64,000 nt of DNA from a virus. The translations under genes and the position numbers were made by a program. Shown here in pieces: positions 34,531-42,300 of this stretch. The notes beneath the pieces were generated by a model. It was not told where the DNA came from and did no database searches. It saw nothing but the letters and a program-made list of their open reading frames with translations. The stretch is taken from the IMG/VR virus record IMGVR_UViG_3300028283_000002, positions 1 through 64,000 of that record. One strand, given 5' to 3'. Each line of letters opens with the position of its first letter. Positions within the stretch are counted from its first letter, which is position 1.

Positions 34531-34851
34531 TTAAGGTTTTTCTTTAGTAGCACATGTGACTTTATACCAGTCACTAACCATGTTGGGTTTAAAACACATA
34601 AAACCGCCTTTTTCTTCTAGATCTTTAACTACACCCATTGATCTATTTATATCACATTTGGAATTTTTAAAATTACCCACGTTAACTGATGAATTACCAT
34701 TATATATAGCTCCAACTGGATTTTTCATATATACTGTATCACCTATTTCAAAATCACCTGTATTTGGTTCGAAATCAGCTCTCTCTGGTGGTAATAAAGC
34801 ACCACTCGTGTACCATCTAACAGCCTCAAATTGTTTGAATTTAGTCTCCAT
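34531..34851 (-). CDS. RWYxxG-module protein
   Basis: Product of 106 aa. FEAVRWYTSGALLPPERADF followed by GDFEIGDTVYMKNP is shared in outline with 36975-37334 (RVRWYSKGQFTDEE) and 37331-37690 (AIKWYEHGKLVPDE): (R/K)WYxxGxL...E, then a strand-rich part. Probably a small binding domain. It lies directly downstream of the amidoligase-like gene. Confidence 0.78.
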   Translation of the reverse strand: METKFKQFEAVRWYTSGALLPPERADFEPNTGDFEIGDTVYMKNPVGAIYNGNSSVNVGNFKNSKCDINRSMGVVKDLEEKGGFMCFKPNMVSDWYKVTCATKEKP

Positions 34852-36193
34852 CTGTTACTATATTCTTTATATCTTCTACGTATTTATAGAGTCTCTTTTG
34901 GTAATCTTTCTCTCTATATTCTTTATTCGTCATTAAATATACAACGTAACAGAAATATAAAATCTTATCTTTGAATAATTCTTTACCAACTTCGCCACCA
35001 ACATATCTAAATTCCACGTAACCAGGACTATGATCTAATTCTACTAATTTAATACCAAACTCTTTAATATAGAAATCTTTATTGGCTTTGATTAGGTATG
35101 GGTTTAAGAAATCTTCCACTTGTTCAATATTATGAATATCTAATTTTTCTATATTTTGTTTAATATAATCTTTGTGTGTGGCTAATCTGTCCTTGTGTCT
35201 GAAACCAAGGTTCCATAGTTTTTCTTTATTTCTTGTTTTATAATCTTGTTTAATTTCACCAGTGAGGTTTCTTCTTATACCGTCAAGTAAACTTTGTGTG
35301 AATCTATTATTTGCTCTCCACATTATATCACTAAATACAAATGGTGTTCTTTGATCTCTGTTCATATCACCCATTAATACCAACCCCTTCAAAGGATTCC
35401 ATTTGATTTTTTTATCGTTAACACCAATATTAACGTGTAAAGCTGTTCTTTTCTTATCCATTTTCCAGAAATCTTGTTGATCAAATTCTTCGTAAAAATC
35501 ATCGAGTTGTTCGAAACATTCATTCAAACTCTTAATGTAAGTTTTACTTGAAAATTCAAGAATTCTCTGTTTATCCATATCCCCCTCTAATTCGTATTTG
35601 AAAGTATCTCCGTACTTAGCGTAGAATTTTGGCATATGTTCTTTGAAATTATCAACGAGATAACCCATATTCTGTCCGTAGACAAACATAGTCAAGTTCT
35701 TTAACATCAATGTAGCGATGTAATCATCTACATCAGTTTCCCAAGCTCTATTAATCTTTCTATCTGTTCTATCCTCGTCATCTGGATCAACTTTGGATAA
35801 AAGGAAATCTATAAAAAAATTAACCCAAGTCCAAGTAACATATTGTTGATGAAGTTTTTGTAAAGCTTTCTTACCTAGTTTGGCTGTTTCGTTCTCAGCA
35901 AACATCTTTTTCTCGTTTTCTTCTAATCTCTTCTTTGGTAATTTATAACTATCATCAAATCTGTAACCTATCTTACCTCTAGACATATCTAAAAGAATCT
36001 GGTCCTTAACAAAACCAAATGTCCTATTAATCTCCTCTTCTGTTTCTAGATAAGGTTCGTCGTCGAGATCGAAGTCAGCAACTAGTTCGTACTCAATGGA
36101 TAACGTGAAATGATCAGACATTGATTGAACAAAGTCCTTATCTTTTCTATTGAATTCGTTTAAGAAATTGAAATAATTGTTAAGTAAGTCCAC
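34841..36193 (-). CDS. Amidoligase-like protein (glutamine synthetase fold carboxylate-amine ligase)
   Basis: Product of 450 aa from GTG 36193, chosen because a TTTATATATA box lies 23 nt upstream; a longer frame to 36325 overlaps the previous gene. LSIEYELV (E34, E36) matches the metal-binding ExE. ALHVNIGV (251-258) matches the G.HVH-type motif, and GYVEFRYVGG (391-400) the late E.R motif of amidoligases. These enzymes join carboxylates to amines on peptides or metabolites. A glutamine amidotransferase gene lies just upstream and could supply ammonia. Confidence 0.62.
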   Translation of the reverse strand: MDLLNNYFNFLNEFNRKDKDFVQSMSDHFTLSIEYELVADFDLDDEPYLETEEEINRTFGFVKDQILLDMSRGKIGYRFDDSYKLPKKRLEENEKKMFAENETAKLGKKALQKLHQQYVTWTWVNFFIDFLLSKVDPDDEDRTDRKINRAWETDVDDYIATLMLKNLTMFVYGQNMGYLVDNFKEHMPKFYAKYGDTFKYELEGDMDKQRILEFSSKTYIKSLNECFEQLDDFYEEFDQQDFWKMDKKRTALHVNIGVNDKKIKWNPLKGLVLMGDMNRDQRTPFVFSDIMWRANNRFTQSLLDGIRRNLTGEIKQDYKTRNKEKLWNLGFRHKDRLATHKDYIKQNIEKLDIHNIEQVEDFLNPYLIKANKDFYIKEFGIKLVELDHSPGYVEFRYVGGEVGKELFKDKILYFCYVVYLMTNKEYREKDYQKRLYKYVEDIKNIVTDGD

Positions 36194-36216
36194 TTTATAT
36201 AGAAGGTTTTTTCTTC

Positions 36217-36226
36217 TATATATAAA
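36217..36226 (-). promoter_or_regulatory. Putative phage promoter box (TTTATATATA)
   Basis: Variant box 23 nt before the GTG at 36193. It supports that start for the amidoligase-like gene. Confidence 0.4.
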
Positions 36227-36245
36227 AAAAGAAAATCTAATCTTT

Positions 36246-36449
36246 TTAATCGAAGATTCTATAAAGAATTTCATCAGGTTTTCTGTCCTTACAGGTATCG
36301 TCAAGACAGTACAATCCAGATCCACCGTTATCGTATTCTATATAAACATTATGAATACTAATAACATTTTTTATTTCGCCTGTATCGCCATCAGTATCTA
36401 CTATTCTGGTGCCAATTACGATGTCTTCGGGTTTAAGTAACTCTTTCAT
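36246..36449 (-). CDS. Small SH3-like hypothetical protein
   Basis: Product of 67 aa. EDIVIGTRIVDTDGDTGEIK then VYIEYDNGGSGLY is a short all-beta pattern like a KOW/SH3 barrel. It overlaps the amidotransferase gene by 4 nt. Confidence 0.76.
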   Translation of the reverse strand: MKELLKPEDIVIGTRIVDTDGDTGEIKNVISIHNVYIEYDNGGSGLYCLDDTCKDRKPDEILYRIFD

Positions 36450-36973
36450 AATTTTGCGATTTCTTTTAGGAAAAATTCTTTAATTTTTATTGAATTATCA
36501 GTCATCTCTGGGTGTCCTTGAAAAGCAAGAATGGGTTTAGATTTGTGTCGCATAAAGGTAAGAATATTATTCTTTACTTCACCGACAAAGTTTTCTGGGA
36601 TTTTATCAAAGTAATAAGAATGGTTATAAAACATATTATAATCACCATTAACAAAATGAAAGCCTTCGTTTAATTTTCTGTTGTAATTATTTGGAAATTT
36701 ATTGTATATTAAAGTTTCGTCATAAACAAGACAAAGAATTTGAAGACCTAAACAAACTCCAAGTATAGGTTTATTAGTAATTTTCAACCACTCTTTTTCT
36801 TCTTTTATGTTATCACCAGTAATATCAATTGGTCCACCTGAAAGAACGATATAGTCGTAAGTCTCACATCTCTCAGCGTTAAAATTAGCGTAGTTCATCA
36901 CGTCACAACCTTTAAAAAGTTGGATGAGTCTACCAATGTATTTCGTGTTGTGGTTTATAATAAGTCCTGCCAT
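36446..36973 (-). CDS. Class I glutamine amidotransferase
   Basis: Product of 175 aa. LSGGPID (oxyanion strand), LGVCLGLQIL with nucleophile C74 and FQGHPEMTDN with H154 and E156 complete the class I triad. It is a stand-alone glutaminase domain, related to GuaA/CarA/TrpG partners. It lies upstream of the amidoligase-like gene with one small gene between. I infer ammonia supply to that ligase. Confidence 0.85.
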   Translation of the reverse strand: MAGLIINHNTKYIGRLIQLFKGCDVMNYANFNAERCETYDYIVLSGGPIDITGDNIKEEKEWLKITNKPILGVCLGLQILCLVYDETLIYNKFPNNYNRKLNEGFHFVNGDYNMFYNHSYYFDKIPENFVGEVKNNILTFMRHKSKPILAFQGHPEMTDNSIKIKEFFLKEIAKL

Positions 36974-36974
36974 A

Positions 36975-37334
36975 TTAAAAATAAATTATTTCTTCTGGAA
37001 AATATTGAATCAATGTTGAGTACAAATAAGCTCTACATTGTCCTTCGCCTTTATTATTAGTCAAATATATTGTTCCATTTTTTACCAAATCAAATTCTTC
37101 TTGTGAGAACTCAATATCATTACTTGATTTATGTGCTACAAAAGTACCTTTAAATGGATCATCTAATAATGTCGAATCATCTTTATTGATTACCCAGTAC
37201 CTATGTCCTTTATACGAATACATATCTGTATAAGCGTACTTCACTATTTTCAAATAAGGATCAATTTTCATTTCTTCATCTGTAAATTGACCTTTTGAGT
37301 ACCATCTAACTCTCGTTGAAGCCGCCTGTTTCAC
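36975..37334 (-). CDS. RWYxxG-module protein
   Basis: Product of 119 aa. RVRWYSKGQFTDEEMKIDPY at the start, then GHRYWVINKDDSTLLDDPFK. Tandem paralog of the gene 37331-37690, which it overlaps by 4 nt. Function unknown. Confidence 0.8.
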   Translation of the reverse strand: MKQAASTRVRWYSKGQFTDEEMKIDPYLKIVKYAYTDMYSYKGHRYWVINKDDSTLLDDPFKGTFVAHKSSNDIEFSQEEFDLVKNGTIYLTNNKGEGQCRAYLYSTLIQYFPEEIIYF

Positions 37335-37690
37335 TGGTAGAATTCTATTTTATCTTCTTCTAAAAACTTTTTTAAATCTGAATACTTCCATTTATATTCA
37401 TTATGATGGCAAGTTATCCAAACGTTATTCAATTTTATATTGATAATATCTTTATGTGTTAAAGGTTCAAATCTTTTCAGATATACATTATATCCAAATG
37501 TAATAGGATCAGTTTTACTTAAAGAATTAACTATATCAATAGTTTCACCGTTTATAACACCTATAAAAAATCTATGCCTTTCAAAAGAACGAGGATCAAA
37601 ACTTCTGACTTTTACGATAGTGAATACACCAATAGCATCAGAATTTTCATCTGGAACTAATTTACCGTGTTCATACCATTTTATTGCCAT
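37331..37690 (-). CDS. RWYxxG-module protein
   Basis: Product of 119 aa. MAIKWYEHGKLVPDENSDAI, then ERHRFFIGVINGETIDIVNS, aligning with the paralog 36975-37334 over the full length (KxVxxxDxxSxxxHRxxxxVINxx). Equal length supports tandem duplication. Confidence 0.8.
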   Translation of the reverse strand: MAIKWYEHGKLVPDENSDAIGVFTIVKVRSFDPRSFERHRFFIGVINGETIDIVNSLSKTDPITFGYNVYLKRFEPLTHKDIINIKLNNVWITCHHNEYKWKYSDLKKFLEEDKIEFYQ

Positions 37691-37897
37691 TTACTCCCAA
37701 TATTTTTCACTCAACTGTTGTAATTCACCAACATTCAATTCTTTATCAGTTATAATAAATCCATAAGTATCAGTTCCTTCTGTTTGTGGATCTTCGTAAA
37801 TGAAAAGACCAAAGTGTTCAATAGCTTTTTCAAAACCATTTATTAAACCGTTCATGTCTTTCCAGTCCGCATATACAAATTTAACGTTTTTTTCCAT
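37691..37897 (-). CDS. Small hypothetical protein
   Basis: Product of 68 aa, MEKNVKFVYADWKDMNGLIN onward. Alpha/beta, ending LNVGELQQLSEKYWE. No family recognised. Confidence 0.74.
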   Translation of the reverse strand: MEKNVKFVYADWKDMNGLINGFEKAIEHFGLFIYEDPQTEGTDTYGFIITDKELNVGELQQLSEKYWE

Positions 37898-37899
37898 AA

Positions 37900-38574
37900 T
37901 TAAACATTTTTTATTAAAATAGTTTTTATAATATCAGACACATCTTCAGCAGCGTCCGCACACTTTTCGAGAGTTTGGAATATGTCTTTATTCTTTATAA
38001 TCTCGAGAAAATTTTCATCAGCCTTGTTCTCAAATAAAGCACTCATATAAGCGTAAAATATTCTATCTGCTTCGTTCTCAAGTGAATTGAGATTGATACA
38101 AGATTGTAAAATAAGTTCCTTATTTTTACCAGCGTCTCTTAAATGAAATACAGCAACTTCAACTTCTTCTGCCATTTTACCGATAACAGTAACAAAGTTT
38201 TTGAATTCTTCACTTATCTTTTTTGGTTTTGGTTTGTACCATTGAATACGTTGACTAACAGCGTAAATGTAATCAAGTACGTCGTCCAAGTGTGAAGCTA
38301 AAGCGTGAACGTCCTCTCTATCGAAAGGAGTTAAGAATGATACATTAAGTTGTTCATATACTTTATGTGTATAGTTGTCAGCTTCACTTTCGAGTTCTTT
38401 TATCTTATTAAAAATGGCTTCTCTTTCCTGATCTGTTTTTTGGTAGATTAGATCGTTTAAAAGCTTTGACGCTTCTAAAGTGCATCTGGCTTGGTTTTCG
38501 AATAGAGGAAAGAAAGATTCGTCTTTTGGCACGAAGAATTTCAGTCCTGCGTTTATTTTATCAATTATACTCAT
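37900..38574 (-). CDS. PhoU-like DUF47 phosphate transport accessory protein
   Basis: Product of 224 aa, all helical. FFPLFENQARCTLEASKLLN, ELESEADNYTHKVYEQLN then FLTPFDREDVHALASHLDDV are the conserved segments of the DUF47/Pit accessory family, with metal-binding E..  D and DREDV motifs. In bacteria these genes sit next to PiT transporters, as here (34 nt downstream of pit). It probably regulates that transporter in the infected cell. Confidence 0.9.
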   Translation of the reverse strand: MSIIDKINAGLKFFVPKDESFFPLFENQARCTLEASKLLNDLIYQKTDQEREAIFNKIKELESEADNYTHKVYEQLNVSFLTPFDREDVHALASHLDDVLDYIYAVSQRIQWYKPKPKKISEEFKNFVTVIGKMAEEVEVAVFHLRDAGKNKELILQSCINLNSLENEADRIFYAYMSALFENKADENFLEIIKNKDIFQTLEKCADAAEDVSDIIKTILIKNV

Positions 38575-38607
38575 ATATTTTTTTATTTTTTTAATTCTTT
38601 GTTGTTT

Positions 38608-39594
38608 TTACAATATTGCGTTTAATCCTAAATAAATTAACATTCCTAATATAGCTGATATGGGTATGGTTAAAATCCAAGCCCACATAATCTTTGCTGT
38701 AACAGTCCATTTTACAGACTGTAAACCCTTTCTCAACCCAGTTCCCATAATAGCTCCAGTAATTGTGTGAGTTGTGCTCACAGGAATACCTAATTCGGTT
38801 GCTCCAAACAATGTTAAAGCACCAGCGGTTTCTGCACATACTCCCTCAAAGGGTTTAAGTTTAGCAATTTTCTGTCCCATTGTTTTAATAATTCTCCAAC
38901 CACCCATTATAGTGCCTAAAGAAATCGCAGCGTAACAAGAAAAAACTATCCACATAGCAATTGGATCAGCTTTAGTTGCGTGACCAGTAACAATCAAAGC
39001 TACCCATATAATACCCATAGACTTCTGAGCGTCATTACCACCGTGGCCCAAACTAAATAAAGAAGCTGAAGCCAATTGTAATCTTCTAAACCATTTATCA
39101 GCTTTAGTATGTGGTACATTTTTAAAAGCGTTTAATACCGCAACTGAAATAATATAAGATAATATCATACCTACAATTGGTGATATAAAAATGAAAGCCA
39201 CAATCTTTAAAAATCCACTTAACACAATAGCACCAAACCCCGCTTTAATTATAGTCGCACCAACTAATCCACCAACAAGAGTGTGAGAAGAACTAGATGG
39301 TAATCCAAGCCACCAAGTAACTAAATTCCAAATGATTGCTGCACCTAAAGCCGCAGCTATTACAGTCAAATTTATAACTTCTGCGTGTACAACACCTTTA
39401 CCCATTGTTGTAGCAACATGTAAACTGAAAATCCACACAGCAGCGAAGTTGAAAACAGCTGCCATCATAACAGCTTTAAATGGTGATAACACTTTTGTGG
39501 ACACCACTGTTGCTATAGAGTTCGCTGAGTCGTGAAAACCGTTAATGAAATCAAAAATCAGAACTAAAGCAATAACAATATAAAGAAATTCCAT
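38608..39594 (-). CDS. pit: PiT-family inorganic phosphate transporter
   Basis: Product of 328 aa with about nine to ten membrane segments. The duplicated PiT signature appears as FINGFHDSANSIATVVSTKV near 14-33 and as LGHGGNDAQKSMGI in the second half. PSSSSHTLVG and VSTTHTITGAIMG are the paired loop motifs. It uses H+ or Na+ symport at the inner membrane. A phage copy could raise phosphate uptake for DNA synthesis. It lies directly upstream of the DUF47 gene. Confidence 0.93.
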   Translation of the reverse strand: MEFLYIVIALVLIFDFINGFHDSANSIATVVSTKVLSPFKAVMMAAVFNFAAVWIFSLHVATTMGKGVVHAEVINLTVIAAALGAAIIWNLVTWWLGLPSSSSHTLVGGLVGATIIKAGFGAIVLSGFLKIVAFIFISPIVGMILSYIISVAVLNAFKNVPHTKADKWFRRLQLASASLFSLGHGGNDAQKSMGIIWVALIVTGHATKADPIAMWIVFSCYAAISLGTIMGGWRIIKTMGQKIAKLKPFEGVCAETAGALTLFGATELGIPVSTTHTITGAIMGTGLRKGLQSVKWTVTAKIMWAWILTIPISAILGMLIYLGLNAIL

Positions 39595-39597
39595 ATA

Positions 39598-40119
39598 TTA
39601 CCTTAATTTAATTTTTAAACCCATTTTATCCCTCATGTATAAAACGGCTTCTGCGTTCCCCATAGCGTCATTCAACGGGTTGTGGTCGTGTTTAGTTTTC
39701 CTAATCTGTTTCCACCTTGATTGTGCGTCTTTAGTTAACCCACAGTACAAGTCTCCAATTCTCCTTGAAGACCATCCAAATGGATTAGAGCCGTAATAAA
39801 CGTGGAAATAATAATTCATCCAAGAAGCATCATATCCATTATTATCAGATATGAGGATAGGAGGACCATCTGAATTTGCGGCCAACCAACCAGCACATTC
39901 TCTCATAACATTTTCTGGTTCATCAAAAGTCAAATGTTGATCTCTTGAAAAACCACTAATTGCTAATGCTTCCTGAATATAGAAATCTGATATGGGTTTA
40001 AGTTTCCCATAAAATGTTCTATCTAATTTTGGTTCTATAAGAACTATACCAAAACAGACCATAGAGTTTTTCCCTATGATTGGACCGTCTGATTCTACGT
40101 CGATCGAGATGTATGACAT
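39598..40119 (-). CDS. DEDDh 3'-5' exonuclease
   Basis: Product of 173 aa. SYISIDVESDGP supplies the first D-x-E, a central LISDNNGYDASW segment supplies a D, and HDHNPLNDAMGNAEAV gives the H...D end. This is the order of the DnaQ/RNase T-like DEDDh fold. Size fits a stand-alone exonuclease for RNA or DNA ends. Confidence 0.82.
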   Translation of the reverse strand: MSYISIDVESDGPIIGKNSMVCFGIVLIEPKLDRTFYGKLKPISDFYIQEALAISGFSRDQHLTFDEPENVMRECAGWLAANSDGPPILISDNNGYDASWMNYYFHVYYGSNPFGWSSRRIGDLYCGLTKDAQSRWKQIRKTKHDHNPLNDAMGNAEAVLYMRDKMGLKIKLR

Positions 40120-40154
40120 ATTTAATTTTTTAAATTTATTTACAAATATAGTTA

Positions 40155-41102
40155 TTATTTTTCATTGAAAAAATAATTTTCATTTAAATAATTTTTGAAC
40201 TGAACTTCAATCATTATCCCTTTTTTATTATTAGCCCATCTTGAACATATAGATAAGTTTTCTATTTTTCCTACATTTTTTGGATCTATATTATTAGAAA
40301 ACCCGTAAAATACACTTATTTTATGATCTACTGATGGATAATTTTCATTATTATAATCAAGATTCTTGTCTAATTTCATTTGGGTATAATAACATTTACC
40401 ATCCCAAGCGCCAAAAAGTTTTTTCTTATGTTTTTTTGTTTCATTCCAAACTTTTCTGCTATAGATTTCGAAATCTGTTTTTAATTCCAGTGGTATCCAT
40501 TCTTTCAATCTTTCTTTTAGAAGTCTATATTCTCTACTAGTTGAATAATTGTATACTCCATATTTTTCAAAAATTGTTTGAGTTCTCTTATCTTTAAATT
40601 CTTTATATTTAGATGGATTGTCGACGTTATATTTTTTTAAACAAGTTTCTTTAACTCTATTTTTACATTCTTCCGTTTTTGTGTAATTATCTACACCATG
40701 ATTTTTCAAACATGTAATCGTCTTTTGTAATTTTATTTGTTTGGATTTTGAGATGTTTGTGACTCCATAAATTTTTAAACATGTATTTTTTGCTGATTCT
40801 CTATTATTAAAATTTTCATCATCATATTTTAACTTTTTTGTAATTCTAGATTTATTTATTGTTAGTGGATCACTACAGCTGCAATCATAACTACAATGTT
40901 TAGAATATCCATTTTTAAATGAAATATATTTAGTTAATTTTCCACAATATTCGCATATATCTTCATTTTGTTTTTTGAAATACTTATCGTAATATTCTTT
41001 AGATTTAATATTGTGTATTTTAGCTAGATGTAATCTAAAAAAAGATTGTTCTCCTTTCACGTTAAATTCACCGCCGCAAATTCTACATTCTGTTTTTATC
41101 AT
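40155..41102 (-). CDS. HNH homing endonuclease with KYGVxN repeats
   Basis: Product of 315 aa. An N-terminal C2H2-like element (CRICGGEF...H) and CEYCGKLTKY zinc knuckle come first. Four repeats of type CLKKYNVDNPSKYKEFKDK (about 105-200) follow, which I recognise from phage endonucleases as DNA-binding repeats. The C-terminal HNH-like core is YPSVDHKISVFYGFSNN with NLSICSRWANNKKG. A promoter box lies 15 nt upstream, so it is probably an independently expressed mobile gene. Confidence 0.83.
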   Translation of the reverse strand: MIKTECRICGGEFNVKGEQSFFRLHLAKIHNIKSKEYYDKYFKKQNEDICEYCGKLTKYISFKNGYSKHCSYDCSCSDPLTINKSRITKKLKYDDENFNNRESAKNTCLKIYGVTNISKSKQIKLQKTITCLKNHGVDNYTKTEECKNRVKETCLKKYNVDNPSKYKEFKDKRTQTIFEKYGVYNYSTSREYRLLKERLKEWIPLELKTDFEIYSRKVWNETKKHKKKLFGAWDGKCYYTQMKLDKNLDYNNENYPSVDHKISVFYGFSNNIDPKNVGKIENLSICSRWANNKKGIMIEVQFKNYLNENYFFNEK

Positions 41103-41117
41103 ATTTTCTTTTAATTT

Positions 41118-41127
41118 TATATATTAA
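41118..41127 (-). promoter_or_regulatory. Putative phage promoter box TTAATATATA
   Basis: Exact copy 15 nt before ATG 41102. Confidence 0.5.
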
Positions 41128-41177
41128 AAGAAAATGATGGTTTATTTCCAATTTTACTATATCAACAGACATAAAAC

Positions 41178-41594
41178 TTATTTTATTACGTCACCAACTT
41201 GATAATTAGCTAATGTAACATCATCAATGGTAACAATTTTACCTTTTCTATCTTTTACTTTTATAACCTGACCATACCTTCCACCTTTACCGATAACTGT
41301 AACTGGTGATTTCAACCTCATTAAAGTTTTATCTATTGCTCTAAATGTTGGTCTAATCTCTGGAACTATAACAGTGCCAGGGATAACAGAACTTAAAGAA
41401 TTATCTCTACAAGTATAGGTAATTCCGTTTCCATCTCTCACCTTATATACGCGATTTCCGTTAATGTTTGGAGCCGATCTCGAAACGAGAGTAACAGGCG
41501 GAGTTAATCTATTTACTGTATCATCAATTGTAATGTATTTACTACAAGACGATAAAGTTAGCAACGCTACAAATAATACAAATAATTTTTTCAT
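41178..41594 (-). CDS. Putative lipoprotein
   Basis: Product of 138 aa. The signal peptide MKKLFVLFVALLTLSSC has a lipobox LSSC with Cys17. The mature part contains two repeats of about 55 residues, each with I(D/)xTxxRLxxPVTxxx then VxxxxG...T, suggesting a duplicated beta domain. It would be anchored in the host envelope. Superinfection exclusion is a common role for phage lipoproteins, but nothing proves it here. Confidence 0.82.
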   Translation of the reverse strand: MKKLFVLFVALLTLSSCSKYITIDDTVNRLTPPVTLVSRSAPNINGNRVYKVRDGNGITYTCRDNSLSSVIPGTVIVPEIRPTFRAIDKTLMRLKSPVTVIGKGGRYGQVIKVKDRKGKIVTIDDVTLANYQVGDVIK

Positions 41595-41599
41595 GTTTT

Positions 41600-41944
41600 T
41601 TATTTATTAAATGATATCGTATCTTTTATCGAATAGGTTGGTTTAATTGAGTCCTCTATTTTAGCTCCCAATTTAGGAAGTTCAAGGTTGTGAGCAATTG
41701 TGTAGAAATAACCATTGTCTGTATAAATATTATCAACTATCCACTTTTGGGATCTTTCCACCATAGCGTTATTAACACTATCACATACTAACTGAACAGC
41801 AGTTTGTTTATCACGATTGATTTTATCTTTAATAAGAAATACTGAAAGAAAGACAAATGCTACTCCACATATAGTCAATAAGATAATTGTAGCAATACAT
41901 TTGAATCTCTGGTACATTGTTTTTGGGAAATACAATTGACTCAT
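41600..41944 (-). CDS. Single-pass membrane protein
   Basis: Product of 114 aa. One hydrophobic segment at about 16-36 (ATIILLTICGVAFVFLSVFL) is preceded by basic residues, then an extracytoplasmic part of about 78 residues. It lies between the lipoprotein gene and a Cys-rich small gene. Confidence 0.8.
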   Translation of the reverse strand: MSQLYFPKTMYQRFKCIATIILLTICGVAFVFLSVFLIKDKINRDKQTAVQLVCDSVNNAMVERSQKWIVDNIYTDNGYFYTIAHNLELPKLGAKIEDSIKPTYSIKDTISFNK

Positions 41945-42192
41945 GCTAAAGCAAGTTTAAAAGGTGAATAATTAAAATTGAATAACCAAGAAAGAAGTCG
42001 CCTACTACCCTCATCGTCCTTTTTCTCTAAAGCATTTTCCATTCTTTCTACAATAATATCAAGTTTGAAATTATCACAGTAAAGATTGTAAACGTCTGAG
42101 ATTTTAGATCTTAAAACAGCACACATGTTATCTTTCTTTGGTCTGATGTAAATACAATGATTACAGTTCTTTTTCTTGAAATCGCTCATCAT
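41941..42192 (-). CDS. Cys-rich hypothetical protein
   Basis: Product of 83 aa. CNHCIYIRPKKDNMCAVLRS with a further YCDNF gives a possible four-Cys metal site. It overlaps the membrane protein gene by 4 nt. Function unknown. Confidence 0.78.
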   Translation of the reverse strand: MMSDFKKKNCNHCIYIRPKKDNMCAVLRSKISDVYNLYCDNFKLDIIVERMENALEKKDDEGSRRLLSWLFNFNYSPFKLALA

Positions 42193-42222
42193 TTTCTACA
42201 TAAATTATTTTTAGTTCGACAC

Positions 42223-42232
42223 TATATATAAA
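42223..42232 (-). promoter_or_regulatory. Putative phage promoter box (TTTATATATA)
   Basis: Variant box 30 nt before ATG 42192, immediately after the long inverted repeat terminator. Confidence 0.4.
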
Positions 42233-42279
42233 CAAAAATCTTCTTACTTTTCAAATACAAAAGTAAGAAGATTTTTGTT
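42231..42279. terminator. Long perfect inverted repeat, bidirectional terminator
   Basis: AACAAAAATCTTCTTACTTTT (first 20 of 21 nt: positions 42231-42250) pairs perfectly with 42259-42279 around a 7-nt loop. A/T-runs flank it on both sides. It ends the structural gene at 42301. Confidence 0.8.
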
Positions 42280-42300
42280 AAAATAAAAATAAAATTGGAA

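Noticed and set aside
38591-38839. 82-codon frame on the minus strand inside the PiT gene
   Set aside because: Shadow of the transporter in another frame; Cys/Trp/Arg composition is artefactual and there is no independent start signal.
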